Notes: a model not told the origin generated them from the sequence alone. A DNA stretch of 25,217 nt from Planctomycetes bacterium UBA7888 (GCA_002500505.1 DLRM01000051.1:1-25217), one strand, 5' to 3'. Positions 6,676-15,192 are shown, numbered from the stretch's first letter. Numbers and translations: made by a program.

Positions 6676-8321
6676 GAACGATCTTACTCAATGTCCTGAC
6701 CGCCGCGGCCTTAGCCCTGGCGGCTCCTGCAATTTCACAGGACTCTCCAACAGGCTCCGACGAAACCGTTACGGTTAATTTTCACGACCAGCCCTTGGCT
6801 AGCGTTCTGGAAATGTTCAGCTCAAACTACGGCCTGAATTTAGTGTACGGCCCTGATATCGAAGGGAAAGTAACCCTAAACCTATTCGAAGCCCCTGTGC
6901 GGGAAGCTCTCAATAAGATCTTGGCAGCAAATGGATTCCAGGCCGTTGAAGAAGGTGGATTCGTTTTGGTTGTTCCTGCAAGCTCAGTCTCGGGACAAGA
7001 CGAAGTCGTTGCAAGCCCTTGGGAGCCTCGGGTGCTCTTCTTGAATCATATGCGAGCCAAAGATGTCGAACCCATGTTGTCCCCCCTCCTATCTGGGGAC
7101 GAACAATTGATTCTTGGACCTGAAAGCAAATCTGGGCTTGACCAGGCTGACGATCTGGGTGGAAATGAACAGGCAACGCGCGAAATGTTGATTCTCTTGG
7201 CGCGAGAGGAGACCAATGCTCGCGTGGACGCCCTCCTTGCCAAGCTAGACATCCCTCCTCAACAAGTTTTGGTTGAGGCCACTATCTTGAGTGTTTCCTT
7301 GAATGACACCGCCAAGCTTGGCGTTGATTTCACCGCACTAGGTGGTATTGATTTTCAAGCCATGGGTGGAACAAGCAACATCACTGATTCGTACACCGGC
7401 GGAACTGCCGAAGGTGCCCAATTGGATAATTGGCTTTTGGGATTCAGCCAAACGGGCTTCACGGACTCTTCCTCAGGTGGATTACATATGGGAATCCTCA
7501 AGAACCAAGTTGGGATTTTTATCCAAGCACTTGAAGACGTCGGCAACGCAACTGTGCTCTCCAACCCACAAGTGTTGACCTTGAACCGTCATGCAGCTCA
7601 AGTTCTCGTCGGCAAAAAAATTGGATACCAAACAACCACTACGACTCAAACGAGCACCGTTCAAAGTGTTGAGTTCCTTGAAGTTGGAACAAGCTTGGTT
7701 TTCCGTCCTTTCATCTCTGACGATGGCTACGTCCGCATGGAAATCCATCCGGAAAACTCCGATGGGAACATTAACCCTACTTCAGGTCTTCCAGAAGAAA
7801 GCACAACGGAAGTTTCAACGAACATCCTCGTTCGGAGTGGTCACACTGTCGTAATTGGCGGCCTCATGGAAAACGCTGTTGCGACCACAACCAGCCAAAT
7901 CCCTTTCCTCGGCTCTCTCCCCTACCTCGGCTCTCTGTTCCGATCTGAATCGGAAAGCGAAAGCAAAAACGAGATCATTGTCATGTTGACTCCACATATT
8001 GTGGATGATCAAGAGCTGGATTCTCGTGCAGGCGAAGCCGCCGAACGTTGGAGGCTCGCTCAGTCTCGACTCGCTGCTTCCCACCATGGCTACTTGCGCC
8101 CTAGTTATGCAAGGAAAATGTACGCCGAAGCCGGATTGGCTCTGGCTGCTGGCCAGCCGGAGCTTGCCCTCGCCAAGGCAGAGTGGGGTCTTGCAGCCAT
8201 GCCTGCAGATGCAGATTTGGCAGCCCTCGCCAAGCACTGCGAAGCGCAACTTCGTGAGGCTGGCCTTGAACTCGAAGAGCTCAAAAATGCCGTCGAACTC
8301 CTTGAGGAACTTGGAGACTAA
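6672..8321 (+). CDS. gspD: Secretin (GspD/PilQ family) with C-terminal helical extension
   Basis: This is the outer-membrane channel of the machine. A signal peptide (1-22) leads to an N0/STN-like domain (about 32-102, with VTVNFHDQPLASVLEMFS), a secretin N region (about 117-195, ending NARVDALLAKLDIPPQQVLVE) and the secretin core (about 198-443). The core contains the hallmarks VLSNPQVLTLN, SGHTVVIGGLM and IPFLGSLPYLGSLF. At 549 aa it is shorter than classical GspD, with fewer periplasmic repeats. Residues 452-549 form an unusual Ala/Leu/Glu-rich helical tail that looks TPR-like (AEAGLALAAGQPELALAKAE) where S-domains bind a pilotin. The next gene encodes a TPR lipoprotein and overlaps the stop as TAATG. 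Confidence 0.96.
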   Translation: MRTILLNVLTAAALALAAPAISQDSPTGSDETVTVNFHDQPLASVLEMFSSNYGLNLVYGPDIEGKVTLNLFEAPVREALNKILAANGFQAVEEGGFVLVVPASSVSGQDEVVASPWEPRVLFLNHMRAKDVEPMLSPLLSGDEQLILGPESKSGLDQADDLGGNEQATREMLILLAREETNARVDALLAKLDIPPQQVLVEATILSVSLNDTAKLGVDFTALGGIDFQAMGGTSNITDSYTGGTAEGAQLDNWLLGFSQTGFTDSSSGGLHMGILKNQVGIFIQALEDVGNATVLSNPQVLTLNRHAAQVLVGKKIGYQTTTTTQTSTVQSVEFLEVGTSLVFRPFISDDGYVRMEIHPENSDGNINPTSGLPEESTTEVSTNILVRSGHTVVIGGLMENAVATTTSQIPFLGSLPYLGSLFRSESESESKNEIIVMLTPHIVDDQELDSRAGEAAERWRLAQSRLAASHHGYLRPSYARKMYAEAGLALAAGQPELALAKAEWGLAAMPADADLAALAKHCEAQLREAGLELEELKNAVELLEELGD

Positions 8322-9388
8322 TGATGAAACAACTTCTTGCCCTGGTTCTACTTGGTTTTCTTGCCTCTTGCGCAACTTCGACTTCCGTCAATCGAGGAGT
8401 GGTCCATTCAAAATCCGCATCTATTCCAGTTCAGCTGGAAGCTAGTGACTGGAAAGATTCTCGAGCAGAGGTCCTACGGACTTTTGCTTTCCGCGCATTG
8501 GAACGAGGGCTCGCTGAAGAAGCAAAGGGCTATCTCCAAGAGGCTTGCGAATTGAATGCGCAAGACACGGCATGCCACGCTGCCATGGCCCGCATGCTAC
8601 TTGCTGAAGGAGATGCTCAATCTGCGCTCCCATACGCTCGCCAAGCTCTCGATTCCGATCCAGAAAATGTGGAAGCTATCCTGGTTTGGGCAGCCGCACT
8701 AGCCGAAAACCGTCGCGATGAGGAAGCTGGCGATGCTTTAGAAGCCGGTTGGGAAAAGCACAAAGATTCCCCCGAATACGTTCGTGCAATGCTAACCCAC
8801 TACTCCTCTTTGGACTCCGGTGAAGCTGCCAATAGCTTTGTAGAGCACATGCTCGCGAGCAACCCAGATGAGGCCTCTTCTTGGAGCATTGCAGGAGACC
8901 TCTACCTTGCAGGTGGGCAACTGGATGCAGCGGCAACTGCCTACTCGGAAGCCATTCGCATTAATCCAGACACTTCTACTCCTAGCGTTCTTCGTAGCCG
9001 CTTGGGCCTTCGAGAAATGGGTGTGGACCCGATTCTTGACGCAGCAACAAAAGCGGAAAAAAATGGGGATTGGGCTGGTGCCGAACGGCTCTATCGTTTT
9101 TTGGCTGAGTCCAAAGAAAACAACCATGAAATTTTATCCGGTCTCGCACGAATTCTCTCGGAACGCCGGAGTTTTCTTCAGGCAGGAAAAGTTCTCGAAC
9201 GCATTCCGGAAAGTGAGCTTGATTGGAGAGATCGCCTTCTTCAAGCAAAACTAGATATCCGTCTTTCCTGCTGGGAGAAGGCACAAGCTTCCCTTCTTAT
9301 TGTTTTGCACGAACGCCCAGGACTTCGAGCTGCCGAGCTCCTCTTGGGTCATGTTCAACAAAAAATCGCCGTGAACACTTCTCGATGA
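8321..9388 (+). CDS. TPR-repeat lipoprotein, candidate secretin pilotin or assembly factor
   Basis: This 355-aa lipoprotein has a lipobox LASC, with the acylated cysteine at residue 17. TPR-type helical repeats then follow: AFRALERGLAEEAKGYLQEACELNAQD, split over helix pairs, then further pairs around residues 85-125, 190-225 and 250-310. The family includes PilF/PilW-type pilotins that help a secretin reach or multimerise in the outer membrane. Its position between the secretin and the ATPase supports such a role. A second ATG at 8324 is an equal start choice and moves the cysteine to position 16. The lipid anchor is directly visible, whereas the pilotin function is inferred. Confidence 0.85.
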   Translation: MMKQLLALVLLGFLASCATSTSVNRGVVHSKSASIPVQLEASDWKDSRAEVLRTFAFRALERGLAEEAKGYLQEACELNAQDTACHAAMARMLLAEGDAQSALPYARQALDSDPENVEAILVWAAALAENRRDEEAGDALEAGWEKHKDSPEYVRAMLTHYSSLDSGEAANSFVEHMLASNPDEASSWSIAGDLYLAGGQLDAAATAYSEAIRINPDTSTPSVLRSRLGLREMGVDPILDAATKAEKNGDWAGAERLYRFLAESKENNHEILSGLARILSERRSFLQAGKVLERIPESELDWRDRLLQAKLDIRLSCWEKAQASLLIVLHERPGLRAAELLLGHVQQKIAVNTSR

Positions 9389-11358
9389 AACCTACCTCTA
9401 ATCAATTCCCTGACGTAAGCTTTTCTGGGGAAAATATTCCGCGAAGCCTCCCATTGCCGGAGGCTCTTAGCTCTTCCAGGACTCAAGAACTTGAAAACAT
9501 CTTTGCTGAACTTCGTTTAGGCTCAGTAACAGTCCTGGATGGTTCGACTGTTAAGTCCATTGACACCGATGGCCTCGAACTCCTTGGTTCTATTTGCGCG
9601 AGGATTCAAGGGATTGGAAAGCCAATTCAGATTCAATCTCCATCCATCACTTTGGTTGGCGCATGCCGCTCTCTCCAGTTGCAAAACAAAATTCCCTTGG
9701 AAGGCCATGCAGGAGATCCTCCACACCCTCGTTTCCTCGGAAAGCGTGTCGGCGAAATCTTAATCGAGCTTGGCCATTTAAATAATGTGGACTTGGAGAA
9801 GGGACTTTCCAAAGCAAAAGAACACCCCGACGCATACCTCGGAAGAATCCTAATCGAGGAAGGCTTTATTGAGGGACCGCATCTCGCAGAAGCCTTGGCG
9901 CTTCAACATGCACTCCCCTTCGTACTCCCAACGGAATGGAAAATCCTGGATGTTTCCCTGGAACATGGCATACCAACGAGCGAACTGCGCACTCATTGCG
10001 CCGTCCCTATTCTTCGCTTTGGAGACACATTGGCCGTTGCGGTAAGCGACCCTTCCGACGTATATGCCGTGGACCTCATTCGCCGTGCCACTTCACTCAA
10101 AGTTTCTGCGGTTGTCACCACTCCAGAAGAAGTTCAGAGGGGACTCGACTTAATTCAAAGAGCTTCAGGACAAAGCACTTCTACAGAGAGCGAATCAATC
10201 TCCTCAAATGGAAGTGATCGCTTTGACAGGCTTCTCCTGAACGGTTTGATTGAGGGTGCGAGCGACATTCACTTAGAAGCCATGGAAGATGGTTACAGCT
10301 TACGCTACCGTGTGGATGGCCGCTTACGTGATGTCAGCACTTTCGGACTTTCTGAGGGCCGTGAAGTGGTCGCACGCATCAAGGTTCTGGCTGGCTGTGA
10401 CATCGCTGAAAAACGTCGCCCACAAGACGGCCGAATCCATTTCCAAGAAGCTGACCGCGACGTTGATTTGCGCGTCAGCACAATGCCAACTGTCTACGGA
10501 GAAAAGGCGGTTATGCGAGTCCTGGACAGGAAAGCACAATGCCAAACTCTGGAAGAGCTGGGGTTGGAAAGTAGAAACTTGGGTTGGCTACGAGATGCCA
10601 TCCAAGCCCCGCACGGTTTAGTTCTTGTTACTGGTCCAACCGGAGCAGGGAAAACGACAACCCTTTACAGCGTCCTGGATGAAATTGTTACTCCAGAAAT
10701 CAATGTTGCAACTGTTGAGAACCCCGTCGAGCGGGCTATTTCAGGAGTCAATCAAACCCAAGTAAACCACAAAGCCGGGCTTGGCTTTGAGACTTGCCTC
10801 CACTCGCTTTTGCGCCAAGACCCTGACGTCATCATGATTGGCGAAATTCGAGACAATGAAACGGCCGCCATTGCAGTAGAAGCCGCTCTCACCGGTCACC
10901 TCGTACTGGCAACTCTGCACACGAACGATGCGCCGTCCGCTGCAACCCGCTTAGTGCAAATGGGTGTAGAACCTTACCTCGTTGCGGCAACCCTTAAGGC
11001 GGTAATGGCTCAACGCCTTCTGCGAAAGCTATGTGATTCCTGCAAAGCCTCTGTTGCTCTACCCGAAGCTGTTCGTGAAAATTTTGCTTCATCCGGTCTC
11101 AGCGAGGGCCCACATTTTCGAGCGGAAGGATGTCCAGCCTGCCGAAAATCCGGATACACCGGTCGTCTTGGTGTATTTGAAGTCATGCAGATTGACTCCG
11201 CCCTACAGAGGATGATTGCAAATGGTTCGAGCAATAACGAATTGCGCGAATATGCCGTTAATCGTGGCATGATTTCGCTGCTCAAAAATGGAATCTCGCG
11301 AGTTAATGCTGGACACACTTCTCTTGAGGAAGCCCTAAGAGCAGGGAGTTCCGGATGA
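9385..11358 (+). CDS. gspE: GspE/PilB-type secretion ATPase with N-terminal STAS-like domain
   Basis: This hexameric assembly ATPase powers the secretion machine at the cytoplasmic face. Domains over 657 aa: a STAS-like domain (about 20-107, with TVLDGSTVKSIDTDGLELL), a MshEN-type domain with two half-repeats (121-144 and 151-174) of the kind that can bind c-di-GMP, a linker to about 275, the N2 domain with SDIHLEA, then the RecA-like core. The core has Walker A GPTGAGKT (417-424), Walker B DVIMIGEIRD (481-490) and the His box LATLHTND (508-515). The zinc site pairs C550/C553 with C583/C586. The open frame extends upstream to 9223, inside the TPR gene. ATG 9385 is chosen because it overlaps the previous stop as ATGA. 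The STAS-like addition is not part of ordinary GspE. Confidence 0.96.
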   Translation: MKPTSNQFPDVSFSGENIPRSLPLPEALSSSRTQELENIFAELRLGSVTVLDGSTVKSIDTDGLELLGSICARIQGIGKPIQIQSPSITLVGACRSLQLQNKIPLEGHAGDPPHPRFLGKRVGEILIELGHLNNVDLEKGLSKAKEHPDAYLGRILIEEGFIEGPHLAEALALQHALPFVLPTEWKILDVSLEHGIPTSELRTHCAVPILRFGDTLAVAVSDPSDVYAVDLIRRATSLKVSAVVTTPEEVQRGLDLIQRASGQSTSTESESISSNGSDRFDRLLLNGLIEGASDIHLEAMEDGYSLRYRVDGRLRDVSTFGLSEGREVVARIKVLAGCDIAEKRRPQDGRIHFQEADRDVDLRVSTMPTVYGEKAVMRVLDRKAQCQTLEELGLESRNLGWLRDAIQAPHGLVLVTGPTGAGKTTTLYSVLDEIVTPEINVATVENPVERAISGVNQTQVNHKAGLGFETCLHSLLRQDPDVIMIGEIRDNETAAIAVEAALTGHLVLATLHTNDAPSAATRLVQMGVEPYLVAATLKAVMAQRLLRKLCDSCKASVALPEAVRENFASSGLSEGPHFRAEGCPACRKSGYTGRLGVFEVMQIDSALQRMIANGSSNNELREYAVNRGMISLLKNGISRVNAGHTSLEEALRAGSSG

Positions 11359-12515
11359 GCCTGGCAACCGTGTTTCGCCCGAGACCTACCGAAAGCTCGG
11401 TGGGAGGCGGAACGGTTTCTGCTAGTTTTGGCTCAGCTTCCATCGCAAAAGAAGAAGAGCCCGTTCTCGTGGACAAGCGGCTCAAAATGAAGCCCAAGGA
11501 ATCGCTTCATATCCTCATCCAACTCCGATCAATGCTCACTGCAGGTGTCCCGTTGATTGCTGCATTGCGAACTTTACGCAAGCACGCTCAAACTCCTCTA
11601 GCAGAAAAAGCATTAGAACGCATCGCGACTATCGTGGAAAGCGGCCATGATCTTTCCTGGGCCTTTGGTTGCCTCCCCCGCTGCTTTGATAGTTTTGTGG
11701 TTCACCTTTTGGCCGCTGGCGAACGAGCCGGGGCAATGGATGAATCCCTTGGGCGCGCGGTTGAATTGCAAGAAAAACAAATCAAGCTCACTGGAAAAAT
11801 ACGTTCCGCTCTTGCTTACCCAAGCTTCCTTTTAGGCATGACACTCGTCATGACTATTGGTATTTTGATTTTCTTGGTTCCGAAATTTGAAGGGCTTCTC
11901 ATGTCCAAGCCTGAGCTCCTTCCTTCAACGACCCGTGTGGTGCTTGGACTGAGCACATTCCTCCGAGAGTCCCCAATCCTGGCGAGCATCGCAGGAGTTC
12001 TTTTCCTCTGTGGCCTGGTGCTTACTCTAAAAAACCGCCGAATCCAAGAAGCTGCTTTCGATTTGGTTAGCCACCTCCCGGTTGTAGGCACGCTGATTCA
12101 CAAAGCATTCATCGCACGTTCCGTGAACACTCTCGCCCTCACCTTGGAATCGGGCGTTCCCATCCTAGCTGGCTTAGAACATGCCGCAGAAGTTGCTCAA
12201 CTCCCCCGCCTTCGTGCTCTCTGGGAAGGCGCGGCGGCAGTTGTACGCGATGGGCGTCCCCTCCACACCGCCTTAGAAAACGAAAACTTGCCTCCAGCTC
12301 TTATTCAGATGGTGGTCGCTGGTGAATCTTCCGGAACATTGGATTCAAGCTTACGTACAGCTGCCGGTTTCCTTGACCGTGAGACAGATGCTGCCTTGGA
12401 AGTTTTCACAGGATTGCTCGGGCCCGCGACTGTTGTGATTGCCGGCTCCATTGTTGGTTTCATTGTAGTTTCTTTGATGACCCCAATCCTTCAGATGGCA
12501 AAGTTTGTGGGATGA
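11355..12515 (+). CDS. gspF: GspF/PilC-type inner-membrane platform protein
   Basis: This is the polytopic core of the inner-membrane platform, which is thought to turn ATPase motion into pseudopilus growth. Its 386 aa contain the two internal T2SSF repeats, each with the helical cytoplasmic domain: about 50-170 (LRSMLTAGVPLIAALRTL, AGERAGAMDESL) and about 255-378 (LALTLESGVPILAGLEHA, AGESSGTLDSSL). Membrane helices lie at about 156-175, 207-226 and 352-378. The first 45 residues are a Ser/Gly-rich, poorly conserved extension. The start overlaps the gspE stop as ATGA, and the stop overlaps the next pseudopilin start as ATGA. Confidence 0.96.
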   Translation: MSLATVFRPRPTESSVGGGTVSASFGSASIAKEEEPVLVDKRLKMKPKESLHILIQLRSMLTAGVPLIAALRTLRKHAQTPLAEKALERIATIVESGHDLSWAFGCLPRCFDSFVVHLLAAGERAGAMDESLGRAVELQEKQIKLTGKIRSALAYPSFLLGMTLVMTIGILIFLVPKFEGLLMSKPELLPSTTRVVLGLSTFLRESPILASIAGVLFLCGLVLTLKNRRIQEAAFDLVSHLPVVGTLIHKAFIARSVNTLALTLESGVPILAGLEHAAEVAQLPRLRALWEGAAAVVRDGRPLHTALENENLPPALIQMVVAGESSGTLDSSLRTAAGFLDRETDAALEVFTGLLGPATVVIAGSIVGFIVVSLMTPILQMAKFVG

Positions 12516-12943
12516 TAATAAGAACGAATCACAGTGAACGTGGCTTTACTTTAATGGAGTTATCCATTGCAGTACTTCTCCTAATATTAGTGAGCACTTC
12601 TGCCACAGCAGCCCTCCGAGGAAACCTAAAAGCCCTTGGCGGTGCCGAATCTTCAGCCACAGCGGCTACCGCTATTCGGGAATTACACGAATACGCCTTT
12701 CCACTTTCCATTGACCAGCTTGACGCCATGAACGGTCAAAGCCTTACCCCCATTCTTGGAGATGGGGCCCCACTCCCTGGCGGAGAAAACATGTCCTTAG
12801 AGGTGGACATTCAGGCAGTTGACGATTTCGACCCCACGATTGAGGTCCATCCTCTCGAATCCAGAACAAGAATTGTCCAGATTACTTGTTGGTCGAATGG
12901 CCGCAACATTTTGGAGGCGCAATGGCTCTCTGCCGAAAGATAA
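12512..12943 (+). CDS. Minor pseudopilin, GspI-like
   Basis: This is a 143-aa prepilin-like protein. It has an eleven-residue leader ending in the peptidase site RG|FTLMEL, Glu at mature position 5 and a hydrophobic helix ending near residue 35. A small C-terminal domain has a late ITCWSNGRNILEAQWLSAE strand pattern like GspI. Minor pseudopilins build the tip of the pseudopilus. The ATG overlaps the gspF stop as ATGA. Assignment to GspI rather than another minor type rests on its place just after gspF and its small size. Confidence 0.8.
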   Translation: MIIRTNHSERGFTLMELSIAVLLLILVSTSATAALRGNLKALGGAESSATAATAIRELHEYAFPLSIDQLDAMNGQSLTPILGDGAPLPGGENMSLEVDIQAVDDFDPTIEVHPLESRTRIVQITCWSNGRNILEAQWLSAER

Positions 12944-13407
12944 CGCACGTCCCCTCTCAGCGTGGCGTTGGACTTGCAGAGTTTTTACTCGTTGTTGCCA
13001 TTGTGATATCCATGGCGGCCATCGCAATCCCTGTCATGCAGCAGGACGATCGCGCCGGAAGTGAAATGCGGCGCCTCCTCGCAGACGCTGTTTGGGCTCG
13101 CTCCCACGCCCGAACTACGTGGCAAACCATCCACCTCCGTGTGGACACTTCTCAGAATCGCTGGCGATGTGAAGACGACGAGGGGGGTGCCTTATCCTCC
13201 CCAAGCGGCTCCAACTGGAGAGAGCTTCACAAAGAGCTCTCCTTTGCCTCTTCTGATGGCGACCCTGACACTTTTAGTTTTCTCGCAAGTGGTCGAGCAA
13301 ACGAAAGCGCTAGTGTCCAAATCTTAGGTGGAACGACCCCCTGGGTGCTCCAAGTAAATCCTTTGAGCGGAAAAATTGTGGCTCAACCGGAAGGAAGGAT
13401 TCAATGA
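12922..13407 (+). CDS. Minor pseudopilin, GspH-like
   Basis: This is a 161-aa prepilin-like protein whose leader ends QRG|VGLAE. Valine replaces the usual phenylalanine after the cut, but Glu at mature position 5 is kept. The hydrophobic helix is followed by a soluble domain with RLLADAVWARSHARTTWQ and the late LQVNPLSGKIV strand, as in GspH/FimT-like proteins. I start it at ATG 12922, which has GGAGG at 12913-12917 and overlaps the previous gene by 22 bp. A TTG at 12886 would add twelve residues and lengthen the leader without reason. The stop overlaps the next start as ATGA. Confidence 0.8.
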   Translation: MALCRKITHVPSQRGVGLAEFLLVVAIVISMAAIAIPVMQQDDRAGSEMRRLLADAVWARSHARTTWQTIHLRVDTSQNRWRCEDDEGGALSSPSGSNWRELHKELSFASSDGDPDTFSFLASGRANESASVQILGGTTPWVLQVNPLSGKIVAQPEGRIQ

Positions 13408-13943
13408 AAACTCGAAGACCTTCTTCACAAGCAGGCTTCACCTTATTTGAAGTGCTACTGGCTGCAAGCATGACCATGATTGTGATGTTCGGAGCACTTT
13501 ACACTACGACTGAAAATTTTGAAGTCGTCCGAGAAGGAGACCGAAGAACTCAAAGCAATGTTGCTGTTCGACGCGCCATGGATCGTCTTCTCAAAGATTG
13601 CCGTTACGCAAATTGGCTTCAAGTTCAAGGCGAACCCAATGAGGAGTGGACAATCGCTCTCCAGACTGCAGGTGAGCCTGAACCTAGCCAGCTCGCCTGG
13701 ACGTGGAATTCTGAAGAATCATGCCTAAAGCTCACGGATGGCGAATCCGAAGAGAGGGTAGTGGAAAACCTCAATAACTTTAAGCTAACTTACCTTCTGG
13801 GTGAGGGCGATGTCATTTCACAAATCTCTCTTCACTGGAGTGTTGGAGTGAGCTCAGGGTTTGAGGCCACTCCCAACCCAACCGGCCTCGACTTCGAGCT
13901 CGCCGGCTCAACTTGGATTCGAAAAAATGTACCGTCCTTCTAA
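13404..13943 (+). CDS. Minor pseudopilin, GspJ-like
   Basis: This is a 179-aa prepilin-like protein. It has an eleven-residue leader with the site AG|FTLFEVLLAA, Glu at mature position 5 and a helix to about residue 35. The region NVAVRRAMDRLLKDCR corresponds to the amphipathic segment typical of GspJ/PilW-like proteins, followed by a large beta domain. It sits in the order I-H-J-K, in which the minor pseudopilins that cap the pseudopilus are commonly found. The ATG overlaps the previous stop as ATGA. The end of the gene overlaps the following gene by 17 bp. Confidence 0.8.
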   Translation: MKTRRPSSQAGFTLFEVLLAASMTMIVMFGALYTTTENFEVVREGDRRTQSNVAVRRAMDRLLKDCRYANWLQVQGEPNEEWTIALQTAGEPEPSQLAWTWNSEESCLKLTDGESEERVVENLNNFKLTYLLGEGDVISQISLHWSVGVSSGFEATPNPTGLDFELAGSTWIRKNVPSF

Positions 13944-15156
13944 TTCCAATCTCAACGGAAGCGTTCTATTGATGACCTTGGTCATCAGCGGGCTCATTGC
14001 AATGGTCTCCCTTTCGTTTGGTGAATCCGTTTCCAGCCAGATGGGCGTTGCCCGAAAAGGCATGTCTGCTTTGCATGCCGATCTAGCCGCACAATCAGGC
14101 TTGGAATATGCACGTCGGCGAGTAAGCCTTGACCCAACTTGGCAGGGAACGTCCGCTGAGGAAGCAAATCGACTAGCCCCCCTTGGCTTTTCCGTTATTC
14201 GGGAACCCGGTGAGGTCTCTGAGTTTTTCCCGACTCAAGCTAGTTTTGTTGTCGAAGGCACCAAAGGTGAAGCGCATTCCAAAATTCGAACTTCAATGGA
14301 CATTGAACCCGGAGACCCTGTCCGCACCAAAGCCCTCTCTGTACTGGGAGGAGACTTTAGCGGCGAGAATGTCGACATTAATGGTGACGCAATTTGGATT
14401 GATCTTCCTGAATTTGCCTGGGTGTTTAAGCATGGGTTCTTAGAGGGAAACGACGTGCATGTCAGCTCCCGCACATCCCTTGGAGCTTGGGAACGTCCAA
14501 GCACAGCACGCCCCAGACCGAATTTGCAAGTAGCCAGGATGAACTTGCGGGGACTGCTCTTCCGCCAAATATCGGACAACAATGCGCCGGATTCGGAATG
14601 CGAGCTTCAGCAACCAGTGCACATTCCAGGCTGGAGCCTTGACCCTTGGCTCCAAGAGAACGAATGCACTAGAGTCTTTAGGGGGAATCGCCGCCTAAAA
14701 GACATCAAAATGAAAAAAACGGCTGTGGTCCTCTTGGAGGCTGGAGAAACTCTAGTCCTTGAAGATGTTCAACTATTCGGCGGTTTGATCCTTTGGTGCG
14801 AGAACAATTACAACCCTAGCGATGGTCCCAGGAACACCATCGTTCTCCGAGGAAAAAACTACATAGGGGGAGAGCCTGAGTGTGGCGGTTCCGTTGGCCT
14901 CATTGCCCCTGGAGCTCGCGTAATCAGCACTGGCGGTAGGAAAACCGACATTCATGGCTTAAGCCTTTGGCATTCCGCATGGCACCTTCGCAGAATTATT
15001 TCCCGTGGCGTCACAATTGTGCTGGATGAAATCAACAACATGAAGGACTGCAGTTTCGATTACAACTTCGAAATTGCGAACAATCCACCTTCGGGCATTC
15101 TGTTTTTTGGAGACATGCCCAAAGTAGATGTGACATCGGTTTCTGAAAAACTATAG
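13927..15156 (+). CDS. GspK/PilX-like large pseudopilin with beta-rich C-terminal domain
   Basis: This is a 409-aa prepilin-like protein. The leader ends NG|SVLLM after residue 11. Mature position 5 is not Glu, which is typical of GspK and its relatives. The N-terminal part carries the PilX/GspK segment ADLAAQSGLEYARRRV (about 59-74). The remaining 280 residues are not the usual GspK fold. They contain many short hydrophobic strands (VLLEAGETLVLEDVQLFGGL, NTIVLRGKNYIGG, SVGLIAPGARVIS) that suggest a beta-helix or other repetitive beta structure. I prefer ATG 13927 (17-bp overlap with the previous gene) because it puts the leader at normal length. TTG 13861 would add 22 residues. A role at the pseudopilus tip is inferred. 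Confidence 0.75.
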   Translation: MYRPSNSNLNGSVLLMTLVISGLIAMVSLSFGESVSSQMGVARKGMSALHADLAAQSGLEYARRRVSLDPTWQGTSAEEANRLAPLGFSVIREPGEVSEFFPTQASFVVEGTKGEAHSKIRTSMDIEPGDPVRTKALSVLGGDFSGENVDINGDAIWIDLPEFAWVFKHGFLEGNDVHVSSRTSLGAWERPSTARPRPNLQVARMNLRGLLFRQISDNNAPDSECELQQPVHIPGWSLDPWLQENECTRVFRGNRRLKDIKMKKTAVVLLEAGETLVLEDVQLFGGLILWCENNYNPSDGPRNTIVLRGKNYIGGEPECGGSVGLIAPGARVISTGGRKTDIHGLSLWHSAWHLRRIISRGVTIVLDEINNMKDCSFDYNFEIANNPPSGILFFGDMPKVDVTSVSEKL

Positions 15157-15184
15157 AGCTCAAGTCGTCTCCTCAAATACCGTG

Positions 15185-15192
15185 AAGGAGGT
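15185..15192 (+). promoter_or_regulatory. Perfect Shine-Dalgarno sequence directly abutting the ATG
   Basis: AAGGAGGT at 15185-15192 runs straight into the ATG at 15193. It is the strongest match to the anti-SD sequence that I noticed in the operon. It serves the only junction inside the operon without an overlap, so this gene is probably translated independently. The spacing is shorter than the usual optimum. Confidence 0.6.

Noticed and set aside
7815..8375. A 186-codon minus-strand frame over the end of the secretin
   Set aside because: It is antisense to secretin signature motifs and is explained by their codon pattern.
9223..9384. Longer N-terminus for the GspE-type ATPase
   Set aside because: It would lie in another frame inside the TPR lipoprotein gene. 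ATG 9385 forms the ATGA junction used throughout the operon.
3204..15156. A type IV pilus operon rather than a secretion system
   Set aside because: PilM/N/O-like proteins allow it, but there is one ATPase with no PilT, and a full I-H-J-K-like pseudopilin set. I keep secretion as the better call without excluding a pilus.
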